DNA of 64,000 bases, taken from Natrialba sp. SSL1. Lineage in GTDB: Archaea > Halobacteriota > Halobacteria > Halobacteriales > Natrialbaceae. The stretch covers positions 124,001 to 188,000 of the forward strand of contig NZ_MASN01000030.1 in assembly GCF_001861355.1 (NCBI RefSeq). Direction: 5' to 3'. Shown piece after piece: positions 1 through 7,416 of the stretch. The position numbers and the translations under genes are program-made. Below the pieces are notes generated by a model. The model was not told the origin of the DNA. It was given only the letters and a program-made list of their open reading frames with translations, and did not search any database. Position 1 is the stretch's first letter. Every line of letters begins with the position of its first letter.

Positions 1-1208
1 GCGACGAAGACGAGTGGACTCACGATCCCTTCGGCGGTGAACTCGTCGAGACCGAAGCGTACGGCCGAGTCATCTACGGTCGCGGGGCGATCAAAGTCAA
101 AGGCGCATTCGTGGCTTGGCTCAACGCACTCGAGGCGACCAAACACGCGCTCGGTGAGCTACCGGTGAACGTCATGTTCCTGCTGGAGGCTGAGGAGATC
201 AACGGCAGTCCGCACTACTACGAGATGCTCGATCGGTATGCCGACCGCATCCGGGACGCCGACGCCTGTCTCTGCCCGCTCGCTGGCCAGAGCGAAGACG
301 GAAACGTGACGGGATCGCTCGGCTACAAGTCCGCGCTGTATTTTACCCTGCAGGTTTCGGGCGACCGGTGGGGACGGGGGCCTGTCGGCGGCGATATCCA
401 CGCGATGAGTAACGCGACCGTCGACAGCCCTGCCTGGCGACTCGTGGACGCCCTCTCGTCGTTAACCGCTGAAAACGGAACCCAGATCGAGATCGACGGC
501 TTCTACGACCAGTACGAACCGCCGACTGAGGACGAACGCGCGGAGGTTCGCGCGTTCGTCGACCGCTTCGACACCCAGACGGAGACACCCAGGGACGAGT
601 TGTGGCAACACCTTCCAGGCCTCTCTCTAGGTGGCGGCGAAGTGACGCGGCTGAAAGCGGACCTCCAGGATAATGTTGTGGAGGCGTTCGTCCAGCACTT
701 CTACGGGCCCGAGTCGTGCAACATCCAGGGAATCAACACGGGATTTCTCGGCTCCGGAACCGGCACCAAGCCGTTCATCCTCCCGGGGGAGGGACACGCG
801 ACACTCGACCTTCGGATGCCTCGCGGGTTCGATCCGGACATCGCCCATCGCCAACTCCGTGACCACCTCGACAATCAGGGGTTTGAGGACGTTGACATCG
901 ACGTGTTCGGTAAACACACCTGGTGTAAGACCGATCCGGACTCCGACCTCGTCGTGGCCGCCAGGGAGGTGTTCGAGGATCACGGTACCAACCTGACGCT
1001 GTGGCCGTTCTCTGCAGCTGGTATTCCCTGGGCGGTGTTCGGAACGCGATTTGACATTCCCGTCCTCTATGGGATCGGACTCGGGTACGGCACCAACTCC
1101 GATGGGGCCGACGAGTTCATCGTCGTCGACGGCACTGACACCGTCGGCGGACTCGTTGACTGTGAACTGTCTCATGCTGAGATTCTGCTAGCATACGCCG
1201 ACCGTTGA
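1..1208 (+). CDS. M20-family metallopeptidase homologue, 5' truncated by the window
   Basis: The reading frame is open from the first bases and ends at 1208, so the N-terminus with the first metal-binding HxD lies outside the window. An internal GTG at 111 is not the real start. The fold is that of M20/M28-type zinc aminoacylases and carboxypeptidases: the GRGAIKVKG stretch is the usual GRGxxDxKG site, EAEEINGSPHY is the catalytic Glu-Glu segment, and GDIHAM belongs to the dimerisation domain. Two metal ligands look replaced: Lys where the bridging Asp should be, and Asp in NSDGADEF where the last His (usually SHxxDE) should be. The protein may be inactive or use another metal site. Family assignment is good; the substrate is unknown. 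Confidence 0.85.
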   Translation, partial: DEDEWTHDPFGGELVETEAYGRVIYGRGAIKVKGAFVAWLNALEATKHALGELPVNVMFLLEAEEINGSPHYYEMLDRYADRIRDADACLCPLAGQSEDGNVTGSLGYKSALYFTLQVSGDRWGRGPVGGDIHAMSNATVDSPAWRLVDALSSLTAENGTQIEIDGFYDQYEPPTEDERAEVRAFVDRFDTQTETPRDELWQHLPGLSLGGGEVTRLKADLQDNVVEAFVQHFYGPESCNIQGINTGFLGSGTGTKPFILPGEGHATLDLRMPRGFDPDIAHRQLRDHLDNQGFEDVDIDVFGKHTWCKTDPDSDLVVAAREVFEDHGTNLTLWPFSAAGIPWAVFGTRFDIPVLYGIGLGYGTNSDGADEFIVVDGTDTVGGLVDCELSHAEILLAYADR

Positions 1209-1440
1209 GTCGGCCATGACTGCGGCTGACGGACGGATTCGATGACCTGGTAACTTGGTGAATTCGATGACTCGGTTAGCGACGGAGGGCAGGCCGTGAC
1301 ACGAATGGGTAGAAACGAAGGGGTTGACTCCCCTGTTCTGACTCTCGATATCGATCGATACGGTCGCTATGTGACAGGTCTCAACTATGGGCTCTCGGTT
1401 ATCGGCGCCTGACTAGTAGAGTTCGACTAACTGGACCCGA

Positions 1441-2346
1441 CTACCGGCGGTCGTACACTCGAACCGCCCGATCGTGGCGCACCGAAATCCCGTTCGGATT
1501 CCGCTGAGCCGACCGATCACCAACTCGAGCACGAACACCGTCGACGAATCCGCGTGCGGTGTTAGTAACCACGTCGGTGCCGTCCGACACCCAACCCGTC
1601 GGCGTCGCCTCACCGGAAACGATCCGGCGGACGCCGGAAGCGCCGTCGCGAAGCGCGCTGCCGATCGTTCGGACGACGACCGTCGGTCGTGGGCCGTAGT
1701 TCTTCGCGAGCCGGTAGGAAAGCGCTCGGTACGTCGCCCCCCAGTCGTGTTCGGTCTGGCCGCCGTCGGCTCCGACCTCGGCGCGAACGGCCATCGCTTC
1801 CTGCCAGTGGACGTCGAAGCCGAGACCGGCCACCCGATGAGCACAGTCGCGCGCTCCGGCACCCTGCAGATACTCGTCGAACCCGTCGAGCGCGTCGAGC
1901 ACCGTTCGGTCGAAGGCGACGTTACTCCCGTCGAACAGCGTCAGTGACCGACGGGCGACGGTCGCCGTCCGTTCTTCGTCGACCGTCTCGAGTGCCCCCG
2001 AGCCAGTGACCGGGCCGGTAACCACGTCCGCGCCGTCCGCGACCGCGGTTTCGATGGCGTCGATCCAGCCGCTCTCGACTGCGTGCGCGCCGTCGAGGAA
2101 GGCGATCACGTCGCCCGTTGCGACGCTGCAGCCGGCGTTGCGCGAGACGTTCTCGTTTCGCTCCGAAATTTCGACGAGGACGTCGACATCGGGACGGTCG
2201 CGGACGACACCAGTCGTTCCGTCAGAGGAGGGGCCGTTGACGACGATTACCTCCGTCGACTGCGGGACGACCGCAGCGAGCGCATCGAGCGAGGACAGCA
2301 ATCGCTCCCGGTCGTTGAGCGTCGAGACGACTACCGAGAGCTCCAT
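1441..2346 (-). CDS. Family 2 glycosyltransferase
   Basis: This 301-aa protein starts MELSVVVSTLNDR, the typical opening beta strand of GT-A glycosyltransferases. VNGPSSDGTTG (about 37-47) is the nucleotide-sugar loop and RNAGCSVATGDVIAFLDG (69-86) the second conserved segment. Where most relatives have a metal-binding DxD or DDD this one has DGA, and the downstream ED pair is not obvious. It probably transfers sugars to lipid or surface glycan at the membrane. The start at 2346 is chosen because it begins the domain and a TATA-like element lies about 28 bp upstream; the open frame runs further up to 2628 but that part is not protein-like. The methyltransferase at 2477-3184 lies upstream on the same strand. 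Confidence 0.85.
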   Translation of the reverse strand: MELSVVVSTLNDRERLLSSLDALAAVVPQSTEVIVVNGPSSDGTTGVVRDRPDVDVLVEISERNENVSRNAGCSVATGDVIAFLDGAHAVESGWIDAIETAVADGADVVTGPVTGSGALETVDEERTATVARRSLTLFDGSNVAFDRTVLDALDGFDEYLQGAGARDCAHRVAGLGFDVHWQEAMAVRAEVGADGGQTEHDWGATYRALSYRLAKNYGPRPTVVVRTIGSALRDGASGVRRIVSGEATPTGWVSDGTDVVTNTARGFVDGVRARVGDRSAQRNPNGISVRHDRAVRVYDRR

Positions 2347-2370
2347 ATGCTCTGGTAGAACACCCCGGGA

Positions 2371-2380
2371 GTAAAAATAC
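2371..2380 (-). promoter_or_regulatory. TATA-like element for the glycosyltransferase
   Basis: On the minus strand the sequence reads TATTTTTAC about 28 bp before the ATG at 2346. That is the spacing of a haloarchaeal leaderless promoter. It shows that the gene can be transcribed separately from the upstream methyltransferase. Confidence 0.55.
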
Positions 2381-2398
2381 GATGGGATTGTGCCCGGT

Positions 2399-2431
2399 GT
2401 GCGGTGGTGCACTGGTGCGGTGGTGCGACTG
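2399..2431. repeat. Two-copy short tandem repeat between the glycosyltransferase and methyltransferase
   Basis: The 12-mer GTGCGGTGGTGC occurs twice in a row (2399-2410 and 2415-2426), each followed by ACTG or GACTG. It sits in the 130-bp gap between the two minus-strand genes. No coding or regulatory role can be seen. Confidence 0.6.
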
Positions 2432-2476
2432 GGCGACCGTGCAATCAAGCGACCAGACGACCAGACGAGCGGTGAG

Positions 2477-3184
2477 TCACCGAAGCCGCGTATTCCAGTA
2501 CGACACCGACGCGAAGTGGTCGGTAACTGCGTTCCCACCAATCGCGGTATCGACCGTCCGAATCGGCGAGGCGAGCCCGTTCGGAATCGACCGATAGAGG
2601 CCGTACGGTACGAGGAAGTCGTCCTCAACGTCGACCAGCGTCAGGTTCGCCTTCGCGAGCAACTCGCTGACCTCGCTCTTCGAGTACAGCCGCGAGCCCA
2701 TCGGCAGCGCCCAGTTGTAGACGCTGCGCGCGCTAAAGCGGTTGAACGTATCGAAGACGATCTGATCGCGCGAGACGCGCCGCATTTCGCGCAAGAACGC
2801 CTCCGGATCGTCCGCGAGGTGGAAAAAGCGCATCGCGATCACCGTATCGAAGTGATCGTCCGGGAACGGCAACCGCCCGGCGTCACCGCGCAGGAACTCG
2901 AGTGTCCCCGCGAGATCGGCGCGCTGTGCTTTTGTTCGTCCCTGTTGGAGCATCGCTGCAGAGATGTCGAGTCCAACGACGTCGGCGCCCTGTTCGGCGA
3001 GCATCACCGTGAATCGCCCGGTACCACAGGCGATCTCGAGGATATTCCGGTCCTCGACAGGCATGATCGCCTCGAGGACGGCTTGCTTCTCGCGGCGGTC
3101 GATCAGCTGTCCGCCCTTCGAGAAGCGTTTGTCGTCGTATTCCTCGGCGACGTCGTCGGCCTGGTACCACTCCTGTCCTTTCAC
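2477..3184 (-). CDS. Class I SAM-dependent methyltransferase
   Basis: This 235-aa protein has the SAM-binding motif I ILEIACGTGRF at residues 48-58, the acidic strand-2 end VVGLDIS at 69-75, and the post-motif LPFPDDHFDTVIAMRFFHL typical of methyltransferase domain 11 (UbiE-like). The substrate cannot be read from the sequence. An in-frame ATG at 3253 would add 23 residues. The GTG at 3184 is preferred because a TTTTATC box lies about 27-30 bp before it, giving a leaderless mRNA, and because homology-like sequence begins there. It is upstream of the glycosyltransferase on the same strand, so the two may act on the same surface molecule, but this is only inference. Confidence 0.85.
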   Translation of the reverse strand: MKGQEWYQADDVAEEYDDKRFSKGGQLIDRREKQAVLEAIMPVEDRNILEIACGTGRFTVMLAEQGADVVGLDISAAMLQQGRTKAQRADLAGTLEFLRGDAGRLPFPDDHFDTVIAMRFFHLADDPEAFLREMRRVSRDQIVFDTFNRFSARSVYNWALPMGSRLYSKSEVSELLAKANLTLVDVEDDFLVPYGLYRSIPNGLASPIRTVDTAIGGNAVTDHFASVSYWNTRLR

Positions 3185-3210
3185 ACTGGGCGGAACTACA
3201 GTAGCCGTGG

Positions 3211-3218
3211 GATAAAAC
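3211..3218 (-). promoter_or_regulatory. TATA box of the methyltransferase
   Basis: TTTTATC on the minus strand is centred about 29 bp before the GTG at 3184. The position fits a leaderless transcript and decides the start codon against the ATG at 3253, which would lie upstream of the box. Confidence 0.6.
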
Positions 3219-3430
3219 GATACTGGAGTCGGTCGGGGGAACTGACTGGTCACCAGTCAGGCTAGTCCCGAACGGGTTCGTCTGCGATCGACTCACGGCG
3301 TGGGGTCGGACAAACAGTCGATGCAATTTGGCTCCTGTATTAATATCACATGTGTACTCCTTATACAACTTGGATTATTCGTATCCACATATAGGGAAGC
3401 TTTACCAGCACCGATTCCGCTCGACATGGT

Positions 3431-3712
3431 ATGAGCACGAGTACCGCAGAGGATGGCACCGCAGCAGCCGAGGAGGTTCTCTCAGCCGACGAGTACCGCG
3501 AACGCCTTCGTGACCTCCCACCGAGCGCAAAACTGGTTGCGAAAGTTCTCGAAACCGATTCGCCGCTCTCGCAGGGACAGCTCGCCGAAGAGTCGCTGCT
3601 GCCAGACCGCACCGTTCGCTACGCACTCAACCGTCTCGAGGACGTCGGCCTCGTCGACTCCCGGTACAGCTTCCGTGACGCGCGCAAGCAAGTGTACTAC
3701 CTGAAGAACTGA
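3431..3712 (+). CDS. Small winged-helix (MarR/TrmB-like) DNA-binding protein
   Basis: This is a 93-aa protein. Residues 25-90 form a compact winged helix: PPSAKLVAKVLETDSPLSQ is helix 1-2, LAEESLLPDRTVRYALNRLE is helix 2-3 with the recognition helix, and LVDSRYSFRDARKQVYYL is the wing. It is a single-domain protein with no ligand domain, so it probably binds DNA as a dimer. Similar small proteins are common in haloarchaea. Its targets are unknown; the divergent methyltransferase and the downstream MBL hydrolase are the nearest candidates. Confidence 0.8.
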   Translation: MSTSTAEDGTAAAEEVLSADEYRERLRDLPPSAKLVAKVLETDSPLSQGQLAEESLLPDRTVRYALNRLEDVGLVDSRYSFRDARKQVYYLKN

Positions 3713-3772
3713 CCGCGATCGCAGGGGCTGTTCTGTCGATAACCACATTGTCGTCGCCCGTGATGTCGGAGT

Positions 3773-4597
3773 ATGGTCGCGTCTCCGCCCGACACCGCCG
3801 CCGTGTCTGAGTGCAGTGCTATTACTCGCTGTGTCGTTCCCGTCGAAACACGCGCACCGAGCGGTGAGACGAACGCGTACATCATCGGTGAGGAGCAAGC
3901 CGCCCTTGTCGATCCGGCGGCCAGAACCGACACACTCGACGAACTCGTCGCCAATCGCACCGTCGAACACATCGTCGTCACCCACACGCACCCGGATCAC
4001 GTCGGCGCTGTTGGTGCCTACGCCGACGACACCGACGCGACCGTTTGGGCCAGACGCGGCCGCGTCGACCGGTTTGCGGCAGCGACGGGACAGACACCCG
4101 ACCGCGAGTTCGGGCCGGACACAACAATCCAACTGGACGACACCGACCTCCGCATCCTCGATGCGCCGGGCCACGCGCCCGACCACGTCGTACTCGAGTA
4201 CGGCCGCGGCGGACCGATCATCTGCGGCGACTGTGCGGTCCGCGAGGGCAGCGTCGTCGTCGGCGCACCGGAGGGAGACATGCGTGCGTACGTGACGACA
4301 CTGCGCCGGCTCTGGGCGATGGACCCGCCGGCGCTCTACCCGGGTCACGGGCCGACCATCGACGCGCCGCGGGAGACGACCGAACGGCTGCTCGATCACC
4401 GCGCGCGCCGCGAACGGCGCGTTCTCGGGGCCGTGGAGGACGGTGCAACGACGCTCGCAGAAACCCTCGACGGCGCGTACGAGAAGGACCTGACCGGGGT
4501 TCGTGACCTTGCGCGGGCGACCGTCCGTGCACATCTGCAGAAACTCGATACCGAGGGGGTACTCGAGTGGGATGGGGAGCGCGCACGAGTGCGGTGA
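3773..4597 (+). CDS. MBL-fold metallo-hydrolase with C-terminal winged helix
   Basis: This is a 274-aa protein. The metal site HTHPDH is at residues 71-76, followed by the conserved GHAPDH, the metal-bridging CGD and a late YPGHG. All expected zinc ligands are present, so it should be an active hydrolase. The last 70 residues (RRERRVLGAVEDG to the end) look like the winged helix found in LACTB2-type proteins, which can be nucleases or thioesterase-like enzymes. The substrate cannot be decided here. It follows the small HTH gene after 60 bp on the same strand and could be co-transcribed with it. Confidence 0.85.
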   Translation: MVASPPDTAAVSECSAITRCVVPVETRAPSGETNAYIIGEEQAALVDPAARTDTLDELVANRTVEHIVVTHTHPDHVGAVGAYADDTDATVWARRGRVDRFAAATGQTPDREFGPDTTIQLDDTDLRILDAPGHAPDHVVLEYGRGGPIICGDCAVREGSVVVGAPEGDMRAYVTTLRRLWAMDPPALYPGHGPTIDAPRETTERLLDHRARRERRVLGAVEDGATTLAETLDGAYEKDLTGVRDLARATVRAHLQKLDTEGVLEWDGERARVR

Positions 4598-4640
4598 CCT
4601 GTTCTTTATCGGGCGCTCTACGCTGCCCATCGACAACTGG

Positions 4641-4904
4641 TTACTCCTGTGAACTGAACTGGAATTCGAACGTTAGCTGGTCTTCCATTTTCACTCTGAC
4701 GCCGCCGAACTCGTCCGAGATTTGCGTACGGGCGTTGGAACCCGGCTCGACAGTGAGGGTGACGCTGTTGTTGTTCGCGTTGTACTCGATCTGACTGACG
4801 GTGACGTCGAACTCGAACAGGGTGGGGACGTCCGTCCGAATTCGGTCGCGGACGTGATCGATCTCGGTCTGGACGTCGGCCATCTCTTCGTTCAACGATG
4901 TCAT
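4641..4904 (-). CDS. Small hypothetical protein with N-terminal coiled coil
   Basis: This 87-aa acidic protein begins MTSLNEEMADVQTEIDHVRD, a heptad-like helix to about residue 25, followed by alternating beta-like sequence (FEFDVTVSQIEYN, SVTLTVEPG, VRVKMEDQLTFEFQF). There is no signal peptide and no recognised motif. Its size, composition and clean position between convergent neighbours support a real gene. The function is unknown. Confidence 0.6.
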   Translation of the reverse strand: MTSLNEEMADVQTEIDHVRDRIRTDVPTLFEFDVTVSQIEYNANNNSVTLTVEPGSNARTQISDEFGGVRVKMEDQLTFEFQFSSQE

Positions 4905-5047
4905 ACAGTACCATACGGAGCGGGCGGTCGTAACGGTTTGTCCTGATCTTGGTTCGGCCGCCCGTCAGCTGAGCGGATAGGGACGACAGACACCGGCATC
5001 ACGAGCGACTCGCTTTTCCCGCTCGGCACGTATGACCAGACGTACAC

Positions 5048-5749
5048 GTGCAATCACTGGAGGCGGAACTCGAGCAAGCCCGCGCCCTGGAGGTCGACGC
5101 GCTCGCCGACGCCATCGAGTCGATCGGCTTCGAGTGTACGCGCTGTGGCGCGTGCTGTACCGGCGAGGCAGAAGACGACCACACGGCGACGGTGTTCCCG
5201 GACGAAGTGCGCGACCTTCAGGAGTCGACGGAGCGCGACTGGCGCGACGTCGCCCGACCGATGCCGTACGGGCTCGCCGACGGCGAGGACGGTCCGGAGG
5301 GCGAGACCTTCGAGTGGGCGCTCCAGACCGACGGCTGTGGTGACTGTGCCTTTTACGAGGAGGACGACGACGGTGTCGGCGCGTGTGTCGCACACGACGA
5401 CCGGCCGCTGATCTGTCGCACGTATCCCTTCAGTGTGGCACTCGCCGGCACCAGCCAGCCGATGGGAGAGGTCGTCGACAGCGTTGCGCTGGGAGCACAA
5501 CGGGACAACGGTGAAACCGACGAGGAGGGTGTCGTCCGGGCTCACGAGTGTGAAGGACTCGGTCGTGATATCTCCCGGTCGGACGCCGAGGACCTCGCCG
5601 CGGCGCTCAAGGAGCGCGCCGTACGGGAACTCGAAGAGGCAATCGGCGTTCGCGATTCGTACGACCCCACACCGGTCGAATCTGGCGAGGTCGTCGTGCA
5701 CGACTCCGAGGGGGCAAAGCAGCCGGACGGGACGCCGATCGAAGACTGA
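5048..5749 (+). CDS. YkgJ-type cysteine-cluster protein
   Basis: The 233-aa protein opens with a helix and then CTRCGACC at about residues 34-41. Further conserved cysteines follow in CGDCAFY, GACVAHDDRP and ICRTYPF. This set defines the YkgJ/CxxCxxCC zinc- or iron-binding family, whose biochemical role is unsettled. The start is a GTG at 5048; a second possible start at 5054 changes only two residues. The tail after residue 180 is acidic and poorly conserved. It lies 59 bp before GGGP synthase, which has its own promoter. Confidence 0.85.
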   Translation: MQSLEAELEQARALEVDALADAIESIGFECTRCGACCTGEAEDDHTATVFPDEVRDLQESTERDWRDVARPMPYGLADGEDGPEGETFEWALQTDGCGDCAFYEEDDDGVGACVAHDDRPLICRTYPFSVALAGTSQPMGEVVDSVALGAQRDNGETDEEGVVRAHECEGLGRDISRSDAEDLAAALKERAVRELEEAIGVRDSYDPTPVESGEVVVHDSEGAKQPDGTPIED

Positions 5750-5780
5750 GACCGGCGGACAACACGAAACCAGCGGGAAA

Positions 5781-5787
5781 TTTATAC
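5781..5787 (+). promoter_or_regulatory. TATA box of GGGP synthase
   Basis: TTTATAC is centred 24 bp before the ATG at 5808 and preceded by a purine-rich GGGAAA, a good BRE/TATA arrangement. The mRNA is predicted to be leaderless. Confidence 0.7.
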
Positions 5788-5807
5788 ACCTCGTCAAATA
5801 GCTCAGT

Positions 5808-6575
5808 ATGGACATTCCGTGGACCGACATCCGGCACGTGACGAAAGTCGACCCCGCGAAGCCGCTTCCGGACGACGCTGGCGTCATCGCGGACACCGAT
5901 CTGGTGATCGTCGGCGGGTCCGACGACGTGACGGAGTCGAACACGCTAGAGGCAATCCAGTCGATCTCGCGGCTCGCCCCTGACGTGCCAATCTTTCAGG
6001 AGCCCTACAGCGCCGAGCAGGTCTCGACCGACACGCTCGACGCAGTTGACTATCTGTCCGTGCCTGCCGTCTACAACGGGGATCGCGACAATTTCGTCGG
6101 GAAGCACCTCGATCTCTTCGCCGAAATCGCACGCAAGCCGGACGAACTCACCGGTAGCAGCGTGCCGATCGTCGGGGACCTGATCACGTCCAAGGGCGTC
6201 GACGCCGTCGAGCGACTGGCGACGAAACTGATCGGTGAGGGGTACGTCGTCCAGCACGTCGACTCGGCTGCCGCGGGCGTTTCCGGCGTCGAGACGGCGT
6301 ATACGTCCGAGCAGGTCGCCGGAGCGGCCCTCGCGACCGAGATGTTCTACGACTTCCCGATCTTTTACGTCGAGTACTCGGGCACCTACGGCGGCCCGGA
6401 AGACGTGAAAGCCGCGGCACGATACCTCGACGAGACGGTGTTGCTCTACGGCGGTGGTATCGACTCGGCCGCAAAGACGATGGAGATACTCGAGGCGGGT
6501 GCGGACGCAGTCGTCGTCGGCGACTGTTATCACGACGACTCGGCGCTGTATCAGCGAACGATTCCGGGTCGGTAG
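5808..6575 (+). CDS. Geranylgeranylglyceryl phosphate synthase
   Basis: This 255-aa TIM-barrel enzyme joins sn-glycerol-1-phosphate to geranylgeranyl diphosphate, the first committed step of archaeal ether lipid synthesis. The features are HVTKVDPAKP near the N-terminus, TDLVIVGGSDDVT (phosphate loop), VEYSGTYGGPEDV (strand 6 loop that binds glycerol phosphate) and LLYGGGIDS plus GADAVVVGD at the C-terminus. These are the hallmarks of group I GGGPS, the haloarchaeal type. HMG-CoA reductase at 50.3-51.5 kb supplies the same isoprenoid pathway. The start is fixed by the TATA box 24 bp upstream. Confidence 0.92.
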   Translation: MDIPWTDIRHVTKVDPAKPLPDDAGVIADTDLVIVGGSDDVTESNTLEAIQSISRLAPDVPIFQEPYSAEQVSTDTLDAVDYLSVPAVYNGDRDNFVGKHLDLFAEIARKPDELTGSSVPIVGDLITSKGVDAVERLATKLIGEGYVVQHVDSAAAGVSGVETAYTSEQVAGAALATEMFYDFPIFYVEYSGTYGGPEDVKAAARYLDETVLLYGGGIDSAAKTMEILEAGADAVVVGDCYHDDSALYQRTIPGR

Positions 6576-6757
6576 TTGTCTCAGAACGCGCGGCCGATTA
6601 GTCCGGTACCGATGCACCCGATTACTCCGGTACCGTCTGTCTGTCTACCTGACTCTGCAATCCGAAACGAGAGCGGTCAGAATCACAGCCGCTGGAGGGC
6701 GACACGGACTGTGTGACACGGCACGACTACAAAGACCGGACGACTCCCGAACGGGAG

Positions 6758-7195
6758 TCAGAACGTCTCTTCGATGATTTCGCCGACGGCGAAGTTCGAC
6801 TTGACTTCCGTCACTTCGATTTTGACACGTTCGCCGACGTCGGCTCCCGGGACGATAATGACGTACCCGCGTTCGACGCGAGCGATCCCATCACCCTGCT
6901 TGCCGATATCTTCGATTTCGACGTAGCGCGTTTCGCCGACATCGACCGGTGGCTGTGGCTCCGACGGAGCCGTTTGCGTCTGGGTTTGCGTCTGCGCTTG
7001 CGCCTGCGGCTGTGCCGTCGACGCATCTGCCTCACCGTCCTCACTCTCACGAGAGATGAGCGCGACGCGATAAATTTCGTCGGGATCGATGTCGCCGGTC
7101 TCGACTTCCTGACGTGGTACTTCGATGACGTATCGGTCCTCCTCTGCCGAAACCTCCGTACTGAACAGACACAGGAGTTTTTCAGATATTTCCAC
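6758..7195 (-). CDS. TRAM-domain protein
   Basis: This 145-aa protein carries a C-terminal TRAM domain (about 85-145): RYVEIEDIGKQGDGIARVE, then GYVIIVPGADVGERVKI and FAVGEI. TRAM domains bind RNA, and haloarchaeal stand-alone TRAM proteins are thought to act as RNA chaperones. The N-terminal part (EISEKLLCLFSTEV, YVIEVPRQEVETGDI) is conserved in haloarchaeal versions. A Gln/Thr-rich linker (QAQAQTQTQTQT) joins the two. The GTG at 7195 is preferred over the ATG at 7228 because GAGGG lies 7 nt before it and a TATA-like TTCTAATA sits too close to 7228 to serve that start. Confidence 0.85.
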   Translation of the reverse strand: MEISEKLLCLFSTEVSAEEDRYVIEVPRQEVETGDIDPDEIYRVALISRESEDGEADASTAQPQAQAQTQTQTQTAPSEPQPPVDVGETRYVEIEDIGKQGDGIARVERGYVIIVPGADVGERVKIEVTEVKSNFAVGEIIEETF

Positions 7196-7416
7196 AGGTA
7201 GACCCTCAATCCCACCTCTAACGCTCATCCGTATTAGAACTACCGACCATGGTCGGGAATTTTTTGCAGACCACCGGTTTCAACCGGTCGTTTCGAGGGT
7301 CCCTTTAGGACTCGTTCGACGATCGAGCGGACTGTGACACACGACTGTACCGTCAGTCCAGTAGCAGTGCACTGGCTCTCCTGTCAATCTAACAGCAACC
7401 GGGCACCGGTTCGGCG

